Below are positions 17,817 to 26,426 of a stretch of 64,000 bases of DNA, in pieces; position 1 is the stretch's first letter; each line of letters begins with the position of its first letter. The DNA comes from Planobispora longispora. GTDB taxonomy: Bacteria > Actinomycetota > Actinomycetes > Streptosporangiales > Streptosporangiaceae. Position numbers and translations under genes: made by a program. The notes below the pieces were generated by a model that did not search any database, was not told where the DNA came from, and saw only the letters and a program-made list of their open reading frames with translations. Location of the stretch: positions 42,913 to 106,912 of the forward strand of contig NZ_BOOH01000008.1 of NCBI RefSeq assembly GCF_016863135.1, in the 5' to 3' direction.

Positions 17817-19255
17817 CAGAACTGGTAGTACAGGAAAGGGCTGAAAGTGCCGGCGGCGACCAGCGTCGCCGCGTAGGGGGCGGCCGCCCACGTCACCGCG
17901 GCGCGCGCCAGCCGCACCGCCACCGGTCCCCGCTCGGCCTGGATCAGCGGGCCGAGCGCCGGCGAGGCCGGCAGCGCCACCACGGTCAGCGCCAGCGCGA
18001 AGACGACCATCCGCTGGTGGTTGGCGGCGAATGCGACGAACTCATCGAGTTCGCCCGGCTGCCAGGTGAACATCGCCCGCAGCATGCCCCATGCCTCGGT
18101 CATGCTTTCCGCGCGGAAGAACACCCAGCCGACGACGACCAGCAGGAGCGTGGCGCCCCGGCGCAGCACCAGGGCCCAGGCGGCGCCGGGCGGGCGATCC
18201 CAGCCGAGCAGCCGTTCGGCCACCAGCAGGGCGCCGTGGTACAGGCCCCACACCAGGAAGGTCCAGTCGGCGCCGTGCCAGAAGCCGCAGAGCACGAAGA
18301 TGATCATCAGGTTGCGGTGGGTCTTCGGCGCGCCGCCGCGGTTGCCGCCGAGCGGGATGTAGACGTAGTCACGGAACCAGCGGGACAGCGACATGTGCCA
18401 GCGCCGCCAGAAGTCGGTGATGGAGTACGCCGAGTACGGCCGGGCGAAGTTCTCCGGAAGCCGGAACCCGAACATCAGGCCCAGGCCGACGGCCATGTCG
18501 GAGTAGCCGGAGAAGTCGAAGTAGATCTGCAGGGCATAGGCCAGCGCCCCCAGCCACGCCGTCGGAGTGTTGATCGGGCCGCCGGCGTGCGCGAACGCGG
18601 CGTCCGCGACGGAGGCGAGCGAGTCGGCGACGATCACCTTCTTGGCCAGGCCCAGGGCGAAGCGGGGGAAGCCCGCGGCGAGGTCGCCGAGGCGGTCCCG
18701 CGCAGTATCGCCGAGTTGCTCGGCGATCTCGTGGTAACGGACGATCGGCCCCGCGATGAGCTGGGGAAACATCGCGATATAAGTGACAAACCGGACAGGG
18801 CTTCGCTGGGCGGGCGTGCTGCCGCGATAGACGTCCACCACATAGGACAGGTGATGGAAGGTGAAGAACGATATCCCGATCGGCAGCGCCAAGGTCACGA
18901 TCGGGCTGTGGCCCAGCCCCAGCGCGCTGGTCAGGGCGTCGATCTGCTCGGTGGCGAACCCGGCGTACTTCCACACCGCGAGCATCGCCACATTCCACCC
19001 GACGGTCGCCAGCAGGACACCGCGGCGGGCCCGGGGCCGATCCCGCAGCCGCGCCGAGTCCAGCCCGATGCCGGCCCCGTAGTTGACGACGACGGCCGAC
19101 AGCAGCAGCAGGGTGTGCGGTCCGGCGCCCCAGGCGTAGAAGAGCAGGCTGGCCGCGGCGACGACCGCGTTGCGGTGACGCCGCGGGAGCGCCCAGGAGG
19201 CCAGCAGCGTGGCCGGCATGAAGAACCACAGGAACAACGGGGAGGCGAACGACAT
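17816..19255 (-). CDS. MBOAT-family O-acyltransferase (AlgI-like)
   Basis: A 479-residue polytopic membrane protein with about ten to twelve helices. It carries the MBOAT hallmarks YFDFSGYSDMAVGLGLMFG, WRRWHMSLSRWFRDYVYIPL and VLCGFWHGADWTFLVWG. The last holds the conserved active-site histidine. AlgI/PatA-type members move acetyl groups from the cytoplasm to a periplasmic or extracellular partner. That partner is encoded by the next, translationally coupled gene, which looks frameshifted. ATG 19255 is the only sensible start. Confidence 0.93.
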   Translation of the reverse strand: MSFASPLFLWFFMPATLLASWALPRRHRNAVVAAASLLFYAWGAGPHTLLLLSAVVVNYGAGIGLDSARLRDRPRARRGVLLATVGWNVAMLAVWKYAGFATEQIDALTSALGLGHSPIVTLALPIGISFFTFHHLSYVVDVYRGSTPAQRSPVRFVTYIAMFPQLIAGPIVRYHEIAEQLGDTARDRLGDLAAGFPRFALGLAKKVIVADSLASVADAAFAHAGGPINTPTAWLGALAYALQIYFDFSGYSDMAVGLGLMFGFRLPENFARPYSAYSITDFWRRWHMSLSRWFRDYVYIPLGGNRGGAPKTHRNLMIIFVLCGFWHGADWTFLVWGLYHGALLVAERLLGWDRPPGAAWALVLRRGATLLLVVVGWVFFRAESMTEAWGMLRAMFTWQPGELDEFVAFAANHQRMVVFALALTVVALPASPALGPLIQAERGPVAVRLARAAVTWAAAPYAATLVAAGTFSPFLYYQF

Positions 19256-19294
19256 CGGGGTCCAGACGATTTCCGGCTCTCGTCCCGATGCCCG

Positions 19295-19411
19295 TCAACC
19301 TCTGACGCGCCGTCGGGAGCGCATCCCGTGGAGCAGTCGCCGCCGTGCCCCGGCCAGTCCCTCCGGGGTGGCCGGGGGAACGGCCTGCCACATGGCCTTC
19401 AGCACATCCAT
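19295..19411 (-). pseudogene. 38-residue small ORF, possible truncated CU044_5270-family protein
   Basis: GGAGG is ideally spaced before ATG 19411, and the 38 codons read MDVLKAMWQAVPPATPEGLA then GARRRLLHGMRSRRRVRG. The VPxATPExLAxARRRLL pattern resembles the first 30 residues of CU044_5270-type membrane proteins, which usually sit next to ECF sigma factors. Nothing of the remaining 250 or so residues, nor a sigma factor, is present. It may be a decayed remnant or a genuine small protein. The rest of the 19256-19684 gap shows no other gene. Confidence 0.4.
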
Positions 19412-19684
19412 GGTCATCCTCCTTGTCGCTCGGGACCCGACGGATCCGGAGACGGGCTCGGCGACTTCGCGGGGGAGCGTCATGCACGCCGCCCTCTCCC
19501 GGTGTATGCGGTCACCTGCATTTACCGCGCCGGGCCGGAATCCTTCACGGGGGCCGCCACCGTCATCGCGTCGCCGACGCTCCGGCTCCGTCGCGCCGTC
19601 GTCATCCGTGGTCTGCCGATCCTCTGCGTGAGCGCCCTGCGGGCTGGGATACTCGTGCCAACGACGGCCAAGGCGGAGGCGGGC

Positions 19685-19984
19685 ATGGCTGAACTGGGGT
19701 TGGCCGAGACGGTGCGGGCGCTGCGCGAAGAACTCGAGGCCGCGGTGGCCGGGTCAGGAGATCAGGAGATCCGGTTCCAGGTGGGCCAGGTCCAGCTCGA
19801 ATTCCACGTCGGCGTCCGCCGTGAGGGAGGGGTGAACGGCAAGGCGCGGTTCTGGGTGCTGGAGGCCGGCACCGAGGGCAGGTACGCCCGCGAGTCCATC
19901 CAGAAGGTCAGCTTGACGCTCGAGCCGCTGACCGAGGACGGTCGGCCGGTCCGTGTCAGCCGCGGCTCCGCCGAACGTCCGTGA
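19685..19984 (+). CDS. Trypco2-family protein (trypsin co-occurring domain 2)
   Basis: A 99-residue single-domain protein, MAELGLAETVRALREELEAA then a beta-rich half with IRFQVGQVQLEFHVGVRR and ESIQKVSLTLEPL. This is the trypco2 pattern, a small domain found beside or fused to trypsin-like proteases in predicted NTP-dependent conflict systems. It ends 17 bp before the trypsin-NB-ARC-TPR gene, so the two are almost certainly one transcript. GGCGGAGG precedes the ATG. A role as adaptor or effector partner of the protease is inferred, not shown. Confidence 0.85.
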   Translation: MAELGLAETVRALREELEAAVAGSGDQEIRFQVGQVQLEFHVGVRREGGVNGKARFWVLEAGTEGRYARESIQKVSLTLEPLTEDGRPVRVSRGSAERP

Positions 19985-20001
19985 CGGCGTAGTCGGCCGC
20001 C

Positions 20002-23000
20002 GTGCGCGTCTCTCAGGTCCTGGAAGTCATCTGCGACCGAGGTGAGGGGAGTGCCGCCCGCTGGTCGGTCGGATCCGGATACCTCGTCGCTGACGGGGTC
20101 GCCCTCACGGCCGCCCATGTGGTCGCCGACGCGGCGGCGCTCTCCGTTCGGTTCAACGGAGGCGCGGAGTACGAGGCCACCGTGCTCCTGCGCACACCTC
20201 CGGAGGTCGATCTCGCCCTGGTCGCGGTGAGGGCGGGGCCGCCGGCCGACCGGCCGGCGGCCTTCGGGGTGGTGTCGCGCGAGCGTCCGGGACGGATCGG
20301 GCAGGGACGCGCGGTGGGTTTCCCGCGTTTCAAGGAGATGTCGCGAGCCGGACGGCGTCTCCGCGACTCGGTTCAGGTGGACGGGTATGTGCCGACCGCC
20401 GAAGGCCTGGTCTCGGGATATCTCACTTTCCGGGTCGATGCGAACCCCGCCCCGATCGAGCGGGCACGGACCGAGTCGGCCTGGTCCGGCATGTCCGGCG
20501 CCGCCGTGTTCGCGGGGGACATCCTCATCGGCGTGGTGAGCGAGCACCACCTCGCGGAAGGAGACGCTTCGCTCACCGTGACGCCGTTCGACCGCCTGGA
20601 CCTCGCCGGCGAACCGGTGCGCCGCCGCTTCTGGGAGTTGCTCCACGTCGACGAACCGTCCCGGCTGACCAGGCTGGAGCCGGACGCGGCCGGCACGCGA
20701 CGCGGTCCGCTGGCGCGGATCATGGCGCTGCCGTCCCGGCTGGGCGACTTCACCGGCCGCGATGACGTGATGGCCGACGTCATCGACCGGGTGTCGCACC
20801 TGGGCGGACACGACCGGGTGGTCGTCATCTGGGGACAACCCGGTGTCGGCAAGTCGCAGCTGGCCGTCGAGGCGGCCCATCGTCTGTCCGAGCGCCATCC
20901 GGACGGGGCCTGCCATGTCGATCTGCAGGGATACTCGGCCAACCGGCTCTCGGCCGAGCAGGTCGCCGCCCGGCTGCTCGGGGTCCTCGACCCGGAATCG
21001 GAGCTGCCGGCGGAACCCGGCGCGCGTTTCGCCGCCTGCCGGGAGGTGCTGCGGCGGGGCCGCTATGTGGTCGTGCTCGACAATGCCGGCAGCACGGCTC
21101 AGATCCGGGAGCTGCTGCCCGGCCCCTGCGACACGACGGTGCTGGTGACCTCGCGGTCCTCCCTGACCACGATGGACGCCTCCCTGGTGGAACTCGACGT
21201 GCTCGACACGGCTTCGGCGATCGCGCTGATCCGCCGCATGGTCGACCGCGACGGGAGGTCCCGGTGCGGCGACGACGCCGAGGTGGGCGAGCTGGTCCGG
21301 CTCTGCGGCCGGCTGCCGCTCGCGCTGCGGATCGCCGGAGCGCTGCTGCGGGCACGACCGGCCTGGACCGTCGGGCATCTGGCCGGCAGGCTCGCCGATG
21401 AGAACCGCCGCCTCCATCTGCTGAAACGTGACGACCTGGCGGTGAGACCGGTGTTCGAGAGCGGTTACGCGGAGCTGGACACCACGGCCGGGCGCCTCTT
21501 CGCGCTCCTGGGCTCGGTGGGCGCCCTGCGCATCGCGCCCTGGATGGCCGCGGCCCTCCTGGGGACCGAGATCGACGAAGCGGAGGAGTGCCTGGAGCAG
21601 CTGGTGGAGGCGCAGTTGCTGCGTTCTTCCGAGACGGACTCCTCCGGGACCCTGCGCTATAGGTTCCACGACCTGGTGAGGCTCTACGCCCGGGAGAAGA
21701 TGCGCGGCGACCTCGAACCGCAGGACGTGACCGCGGCCGAGGAACGCCTGCTGAGCGGTCATCTGGCGCTGGCGCTCCAGTACACGCGGGACCATCCCGT
21801 CACGGCCAACTTCGAGTTCGCGAAGTCCCTGCCGCTGCCCTGGGCGCCCCCGCCGGACGACGTGCCGGCGCCCGCCGACCCGATGGAGTGGCTGCTGGAG
21901 GAGCGCGCGGATCTGGTGTCCTCCGTCGAACAGGCTCACGCCCGGGGACATTGGCGCTATGCGTGGGGGCTGGCGGACATTCTGCACGCGGTGTTCATCC
22001 TCTCCCACCACGGTCCGGAATCGAGGCGGGTGAAGGACCTCGCCCTGGCCGCCGCGCTGGCGGCGGGCGACGAGGAGGCGGAGCTGGAGGTCCGCTACAC
22101 CTACGTCAGCAACCTCCTGTCCGAGAACCGGCACGACGAGGGAGTCGCGTTGCTGCGGGAACTGCGGGAACGGCGGCTGGGCAGGGGGGAGGCCCGCAAG
22201 GTCGCCCACCTCGACCTGATGGCCGGCGTGATCGAGCGGGACGGCGGCGGGCTCTCTGCGGCCGAGCGAAGCCTGCGCCGCAGTCTCGAGGAGTTCGGGG
22301 TGCTCCGGGCCTCCGGCGACTCCACCGTCTCCGTGCTGATCGCCTCGGCACAGCACAATCTCGCCATCGTCCTGCGGGAGCAGGGACGGCTCGGCGAGGC
22401 CGACGCGCTGCTGTCGGCGGCTCTGGAGACCTTCGAGGCGCTGGACGACAGGATCGCCGCCGGGCGCGCCCTGCACACCCGAGGCGTGCTCCACTGCTAC
22501 GTCGGCCGCTTCGACGAAGCGCAGCGGATGTTCCGGCGATCCCATGAACTGTGCCGCGGCGTGGGCGACCGCCGTTGGACAGTGATCGCGTTGCTCGCCC
22601 AGGCCCGGCTGGCGGCCCGGCTGCGGGACTGGCCGCGCGCCTCCCTGCTGCTCGACGAGTGCGAGGCGATGTTCACCGCCCTCTCCGACCTGCCGGGTAT
22701 CGCCCAGGTGCAGCGGAGCCGGGCCGTCCTGCTCCGCCGTACCGGGCGCTACCAGGAGGCGGAGGCGATGTTCGAGACCGCGCACGCCGGCCTCAAGGCG
22801 GTGAACGACCGGCGTTCCCACGCCCGGCTGCACTACAGCCAGGCGCTGCTGGAACTCGCCCGTGGCCGCAGGGATGCCGCGCTGGACTTCGTGGGGCAGG
22901 CGGAGCGCCTGTTCACCGTGGAGGACGACGCCGTGTGGCGCTGCCGGGTCCTCGTGGCGCGGGCGAGGATCACCGGCAGACCGGAAGAGGGGCTGGCCGG

Positions 23001-23091
23001 GAGAGTCGACGAATTCGCCGACCTGGCCGGGGCGGGGTTCGAGCCGCTGTGGGTGACCGAGGCGCGCGGGGATCTCGGCGAGCGCTCCTGA
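20002..23091 (+). CDS. Trypsin-like protease / NB-ARC / TPR fusion protein
   Basis: A 1029-residue cytosolic protein with no signal peptide. A trypsin-like domain (1-215) has a complete triad: H39 in LTAAHVV, D70 in EVDLALV and S166 in SGMSGAAV. An AfsR-type NB-ARC STAND domain follows: P-loop GQPGVGKS (279-286), VVVLDN in the Walker B position, LVTSRS, GRLPLALRI and FHDLV at the MHD site. About ten TPR-like helical pairs (roughly 600-1029) complete it. By family logic the TPRs sense, the NB-ARC switches, and the protease cuts a target. GTG 20002 starts 17 bp after the trypco2 gene. Confidence 0.92.
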   Translation: MRVSQVLEVICDRGEGSAARWSVGSGYLVADGVALTAAHVVADAAALSVRFNGGAEYEATVLLRTPPEVDLALVAVRAGPPADRPAAFGVVSRERPGRIGQGRAVGFPRFKEMSRAGRRLRDSVQVDGYVPTAEGLVSGYLTFRVDANPAPIERARTESAWSGMSGAAVFAGDILIGVVSEHHLAEGDASLTVTPFDRLDLAGEPVRRRFWELLHVDEPSRLTRLEPDAAGTRRGPLARIMALPSRLGDFTGRDDVMADVIDRVSHLGGHDRVVVIWGQPGVGKSQLAVEAAHRLSERHPDGACHVDLQGYSANRLSAEQVAARLLGVLDPESELPAEPGARFAACREVLRRGRYVVVLDNAGSTAQIRELLPGPCDTTVLVTSRSSLTTMDASLVELDVLDTASAIALIRRMVDRDGRSRCGDDAEVGELVRLCGRLPLALRIAGALLRARPAWTVGHLAGRLADENRRLHLLKRDDLAVRPVFESGYAELDTTAGRLFALLGSVGALRIAPWMAAALLGTEIDEAEECLEQLVEAQLLRSSETDSSGTLRYRFHDLVRLYAREKMRGDLEPQDVTAAEERLLSGHLALALQYTRDHPVTANFEFAKSLPLPWAPPPDDVPAPADPMEWLLEERADLVSSVEQAHARGHWRYAWGLADILHAVFILSHHGPESRRVKDLALAAALAAGDEEAELEVRYTYVSNLLSENRHDEGVALLRELRERRLGRGEARKVAHLDLMAGVIERDGGGLSAAERSLRRSLEEFGVLRASGDSTVSVLIASAQHNLAIVLREQGRLGEADALLSAALETFEALDDRIAAGRALHTRGVLHCYVGRFDEAQRMFRRSHELCRGVGDRRWTVIALLAQARLAARLRDWPRASLLLDECEAMFTALSDLPGIAQVQRSRAVLLRRTGRYQEAEAMFETAHAGLKAVNDRRSHARLHYSQALLELARGRRDAALDFVGQAERLFTVEDDAVWRCRVLVARARITGRPEEGLAGRVDEFADLAGAGFEPLWVTEARGDLGERS

Positions 23092-23103
23092 CCTGCCGGC
23101 CCG

Positions 23104-23120
23104 GGTGACCGGCCGTCACC
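23104..23120. terminator. Possible hairpin between convergent genes
   Basis: GGTGAC-cggcc-GTCACC lies 13 bp after the protease-NB-ARC stop and 79 bp from the stop of the convergent pentapeptide-repeat gene. The stem is short (6 bp) and no T-run follows, so a terminator role is tentative. Confidence 0.35.
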
Positions 23121-23198
23121 AGGCGGGTCCCGCCTTCGCCTCGATCACGCTCTGGCTCCGGCACACCGAATCGTCAGGCCCCCGAGCGGCCCCGGGCC

Positions 23199-24437
23199 TC
23201 AGCGGACTCGGGCGCGCAGGCGGAGCAGCGCGTTCCTGCCGTCCTGTACGGCCCGCGCCACGCTGTGCAGCTCCTGCTCGCGCCTGGCGATGACCAGCGC
23301 GTTCTTGGCGGCCTCGTAGGCGTCGATGGCCAGCCGCCAGTCCTGGTCGGCCGTCATGCCGCTGTACCCGTTGAGCTGGAACTCGTAGTCGAGCTGGTCG
23401 ATCTCCTCGCCGAGCCGGGTGATGTCCTCCTCGGCGCCGCGCCGCATGAGGGTGAAGCGGGCCTGGCGCCCGATCCGGCGCTGGTGGCTGACTCCCCAGG
23501 CCACCACGGTGAGCGCCAGGCCCACCGCGCTGAGCACGACCATGACGAGCCCGACGGAGACCCCGCCCTCGTCCGTGTCCTCGTCCGGAGTGCCCGCCGA
23601 TCCGGAGTCCTCGCCTGCGGACGTCGGCTCCGAGGACGCCTCCGAGAGATCGATACCGGTCGGGGTGCCCTTGGCGCCCGCCAGGTTCACGTCGTCGGCC
23701 TGGGTGAAGTCGGCGTCCTGGACCGTCGCCCCGGTGAAGTCGGCCCCGTCCAGCTCGGCCTGGGTGAACACGACCTCGGTCAGGTCGGCGTCCTTGAACG
23801 TGGCGTTCTGCAGGTTCGCCTGGCCCATCTTGGCCTCGTGGAGCTTGGCGCGGGTGAAGTCGGCCTTGCGCCCCTTGAGCTGACCGGGGGTGCTGTCGGT
23901 GAGGTCGGCGTCGATGAGCTTGGCGCTGGTGAAGTTGGCCTGGGTGAGCACGGCGCGGGTCAGGACGGCGCCGGTCAGGTTCGCGTACGGGAACTCGGCC
24001 TGCCCCGCCTCGGCGTCCACCATGATCGCCTTGCGCAGGTCGGCGTGGTGGAAGCGCGCCTGCCCGAGGTCGGCCTCGGTGAAGTCGGCCTCGCGCAGAT
24101 CGGCGTACTTCAACGTGGCCTGGGTGAACCGGGTCCGCTTGAGCGAGGCCCCGCGCAGGACCGCCCCGGTCATGTCCTCCTGGACGAATTCGATGTCGTC
24201 CAGTTTCGCCCCCGTCAGGTCGGCGCAGCGCAGGCTGTCGGGGAGCTGGGCGCCCTTGGTGAAGTCCCGGCCCCGGAGGTCGGGGCCCTCGCCGGGCTTG
24301 CAGGGTCCCGCCGCGGCCTGGCCGGTCGCGGTCTGCCCGGCCGCGGCGTGGGCGGGCGCGGCGGCCAGGGCCGACAGTGCGAAGGCCGCGGCGGCCAGGG
24401 TCAGCGGGACGGACGTCAGGGGAGTGGGACGACGCAC
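23199..24437 (-). CDS. Pentapeptide-repeat membrane protein with cytoplasmic helical domain
   Basis: A 412-residue protein with a Sec signal peptide (cleavage near APAHAAAG). About 35 pentapeptide repeats of the A(D/N)LxX type (about 55-257) are predicted to form an extracellular right-handed beta-helix. An acidic linker, one membrane helix (294-315) and a helical cytoplasmic domain (about 336-412) follow. That last domain closely resembles one in the TPM-domain protein at 45017-46420. GTG 24437 follows an ideal AAGGAGG. The function is unknown. The topology suggests a surface scaffold that signals or anchors inward. Confidence 0.88.
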   Translation of the reverse strand: MRRPTPLTSVPLTLAAAAFALSALAAAPAHAAAGQTATGQAAAGPCKPGEGPDLRGRDFTKGAQLPDSLRCADLTGAKLDDIEFVQEDMTGAVLRGASLKRTRFTQATLKYADLREADFTEADLGQARFHHADLRKAIMVDAEAGQAEFPYANLTGAVLTRAVLTQANFTSAKLIDADLTDSTPGQLKGRKADFTRAKLHEAKMGQANLQNATFKDADLTEVVFTQAELDGADFTGATVQDADFTQADDVNLAGAKGTPTGIDLSEASSEPTSAGEDSGSAGTPDEDTDEGGVSVGLVMVVLSAVGLALTVVAWGVSHQRRIGRQARFTLMRRGAEEDITRLGEEIDQLDYEFQLNGYSGMTADQDWRLAIDAYEAAKNALVIARREQELHSVARAVQDGRNALLRLRARVR

Positions 24438-24514
24438 GGGTTGCCTCCTTCACGAGCAGCCCCGAGCGTGCCAGCAGATCATTTCATCCCGCTGGACACC
24501 CGCTTGAACCTCGG

Positions 24515-26386
24515 CTACATCGTCTCGGGCCGAGGGATCTCGGTGACCGCGTAGCCTCCGGGGGGCAGCAGCAGGTTACCTGGGATCTTCCTCTCCCGGT
24601 CGCCGTGATTGATGGCGAACAGCCGGTCGCCGCGCCGTACCATCTCGACCGGGACGGCGGGGCCGAGCCCGAGCAGGCGGGCGTAGGCGTCGTCGTCGAG
24701 GCGGGTGGACAGGTAGACGGCCCGGCCGTGACGGGTGATCGCGGGGGTGCCGTCCGGGTAACGGGCCAGGGCCTCGGCCCCGGCGAGGTGGACGTGCTCG
24801 GTCCAGACGGACGCGGTGTCCCCGGTGTCGAGGGTCACCGGATCGCCGATCGGCAGGAACTCCTCCACCCGGATGCCGAGCAGGTCGCGCAGGGCCCCGG
24901 GGTAGCCGCCGAGCCGGATCCGCGCGTGCTCGTCGGCGATCCCGCTGAGGAAGGAGACCACGAGCGTGCCGCCACCGGTCTCCGCGTAGCGGCGCAGGCC
25001 GGCGGCGGCCTCGTCGCAGACGAGATAGAGGCTGGGGACGATCACCAGGTCGTAGCCCGACAGATCCGCCGAGGGGCGGACGAAGTCGGCGGTGACGCCG
25101 TGCCGGTAGAGCACCCGGTGCGCCTGCCGTACCGCGTCCAGGTAGTTCACCTCGGCGGACGGGAAACCGGGCGCCTGGAGGGCCCAGCCCGCCTCGGCGT
25201 CCCACAGGATCGCGGCCGTCGCCGTGACCGGAGCCTCGCAGGCCGCGGCGAGCGTGGGCAGGAGCGCGCCGAGGTCGCGGATCTCGCGGAAGATCCGCGA
25301 GTCGGGTCCGGCGTGCGGGACCATCCCGTTGTGCCAGAGCTCGGCCCCGCCCCGCGAGGCCCGCCACTGGAAGAACATGACCCCGCGCGAGCCCCGGGCG
25401 ATGTGCGACAGGCTCAGCCGGGTGATCTCCCCGGGCCGCTTGGCGGCCATCCGGGCGCCGGTGTAGGTCACCACCGCCTGTTCCATCAGCAGCCAGGGCC
25501 TCCCCCGTGCCCAGCCGCGCGCGAGGTCGGCGGCGAAGGCCGTCTCCTCCGGGGGATTCTCGCTCGGGTAGTGGTCGACCGCGACGAGGTCCACCTCCTC
25601 GGCCCACTTCCACTGGTCGACCGGGACCCAGTCGCCGAAGACGAAGTTGGTGGTGACGGGGACGCCGGGGGTCAGCTCGCGCAGGATCGCCTTCTGCTCG
25701 CGGAAGTGGTCGAGCATCTCGTCGGAGAGGAAGCGGCGGAAGTCGAGGACCTGGGAGGGGTTGGGCAGGTACTGGGTGGCGCGGGGCGGCGTGATCTGCT
25801 CCCACGCCGAGTAGTGCTGGCTCCAGAACGCGGTGGTCCAGGCGTCGTTGAGCGCCTCCAGCGTGCCGTGCCTGCGCCGGAGCCAGACGCGGAAGGCGGC
25901 GGCGACGTGGTCGCAGTGGCACCAGGTGCCGTACTCGTTGTGCACGTGCCACATGGCCAGCGCGGGGTGGTCGGCGTAGCGCCCGGCCAGCGCGCGGGCG
26001 ATGCGGGCGGAGGCGGCGCGGTACGGCGGGGCCGCGACGCAGTAGGTGTCCCGGCTGCCGTGGGTCAGCCGGGTCCCGTCGGCGGCGACGGTGAGCGCGT
26101 CGGGGTGGGCGAGGGAGAACCAGGGGGGAGGGGAGGCGGTGGGGGTGGCCAGGTTGACCTTGATCCCGCCCTCGTGGAGCAGGCCGAGGACGCGGTCCAG
26201 CCAGCCGAAGTCGTAGACGCCCTCGGCGGGTTCGAGCCGCGCCCAGGAGAACACGCCGAGGCTGACCACGTTGACCCCGGCCTCACGCATCAGGCGGACG
26301 TCCTCGTGCCAGACCTCCTCCGGCCACTGCTCGGGGTTGTAGTCCCCGCCGTAACACAACCCGTCGAGCCCTTTCGGCCAGCGCAC
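24515..26386 (-). CDS. GH42 beta-galactosidase
   Basis: A 623-residue intracellular glycoside hydrolase that removes terminal beta-galactose. It opens with the GH42 signature LCYGGDYNPEQWPEE. The acid/base Glu is in MWHVHNEYG, the nucleophile Glu in WLLMEQAV, and the zinc-site cysteine cluster region is reduced to CHC. A trimerisation domain and a C-terminal beta domain (TEIPRPETM end) follow. No signal peptide. GTG 26386 has AAAGGA seven bases upstream. It is divergent from GH95 with only 40 bp between start codons, so the two promoters and an operator overlap. Confidence 0.94.
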   Translation of the reverse strand: MRWPKGLDGLCYGGDYNPEQWPEEVWHEDVRLMREAGVNVVSLGVFSWARLEPAEGVYDFGWLDRVLGLLHEGGIKVNLATPTASPPPWFSLAHPDALTVAADGTRLTHGSRDTYCVAAPPYRAASARIARALAGRYADHPALAMWHVHNEYGTWCHCDHVAAAFRVWLRRRHGTLEALNDAWTTAFWSQHYSAWEQITPPRATQYLPNPSQVLDFRRFLSDEMLDHFREQKAILRELTPGVPVTTNFVFGDWVPVDQWKWAEEVDLVAVDHYPSENPPEETAFAADLARGWARGRPWLLMEQAVVTYTGARMAAKRPGEITRLSLSHIARGSRGVMFFQWRASRGGAELWHNGMVPHAGPDSRIFREIRDLGALLPTLAAACEAPVTATAAILWDAEAGWALQAPGFPSAEVNYLDAVRQAHRVLYRHGVTADFVRPSADLSGYDLVIVPSLYLVCDEAAAGLRRYAETGGGTLVVSFLSGIADEHARIRLGGYPGALRDLLGIRVEEFLPIGDPVTLDTGDTASVWTEHVHLAGAEALARYPDGTPAITRHGRAVYLSTRLDDDAYARLLGLGPAVPVEMVRRGDRLFAINHGDRERKIPGNLLLPPGGYAVTEIPRPETM

Positions 26387-26399
26387 TCTGGTTCCTTTG

Positions 26400-26420
26400 T
26401 TAGTACGGTATCTAAACTAA
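26400..26420. promoter_or_regulatory. TTAGT-N11-ACTAA inverted repeat in a 40-bp divergent promoter
   Basis: The inverted repeat lies in the AT-rich gap between the GH42 and GH95 starts. On the minus strand GATAAT (26420-26425) could be the GH42 -10 box, placing the repeat between promoter and start codon. GH95 lacks a Shine-Dalgarno and may be leaderless, with TATCTA at 26409-26414 as a possible -10. The half-sites resemble those of ROK/XylR repressors and recur at two other places in this window. Confidence 0.55.
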
Positions 26421-26426
26421 TTATCC

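Noticed and set aside
19762..22833. Long open frame antisense to the trypsin-NB-ARC-TPR gene (over 1000 codons).
   Set aside because: It mirrors the third-position GC of the real gene, has no recognisable domain and is rich in Arg, Gly, Pro and His. It is a composition artefact.
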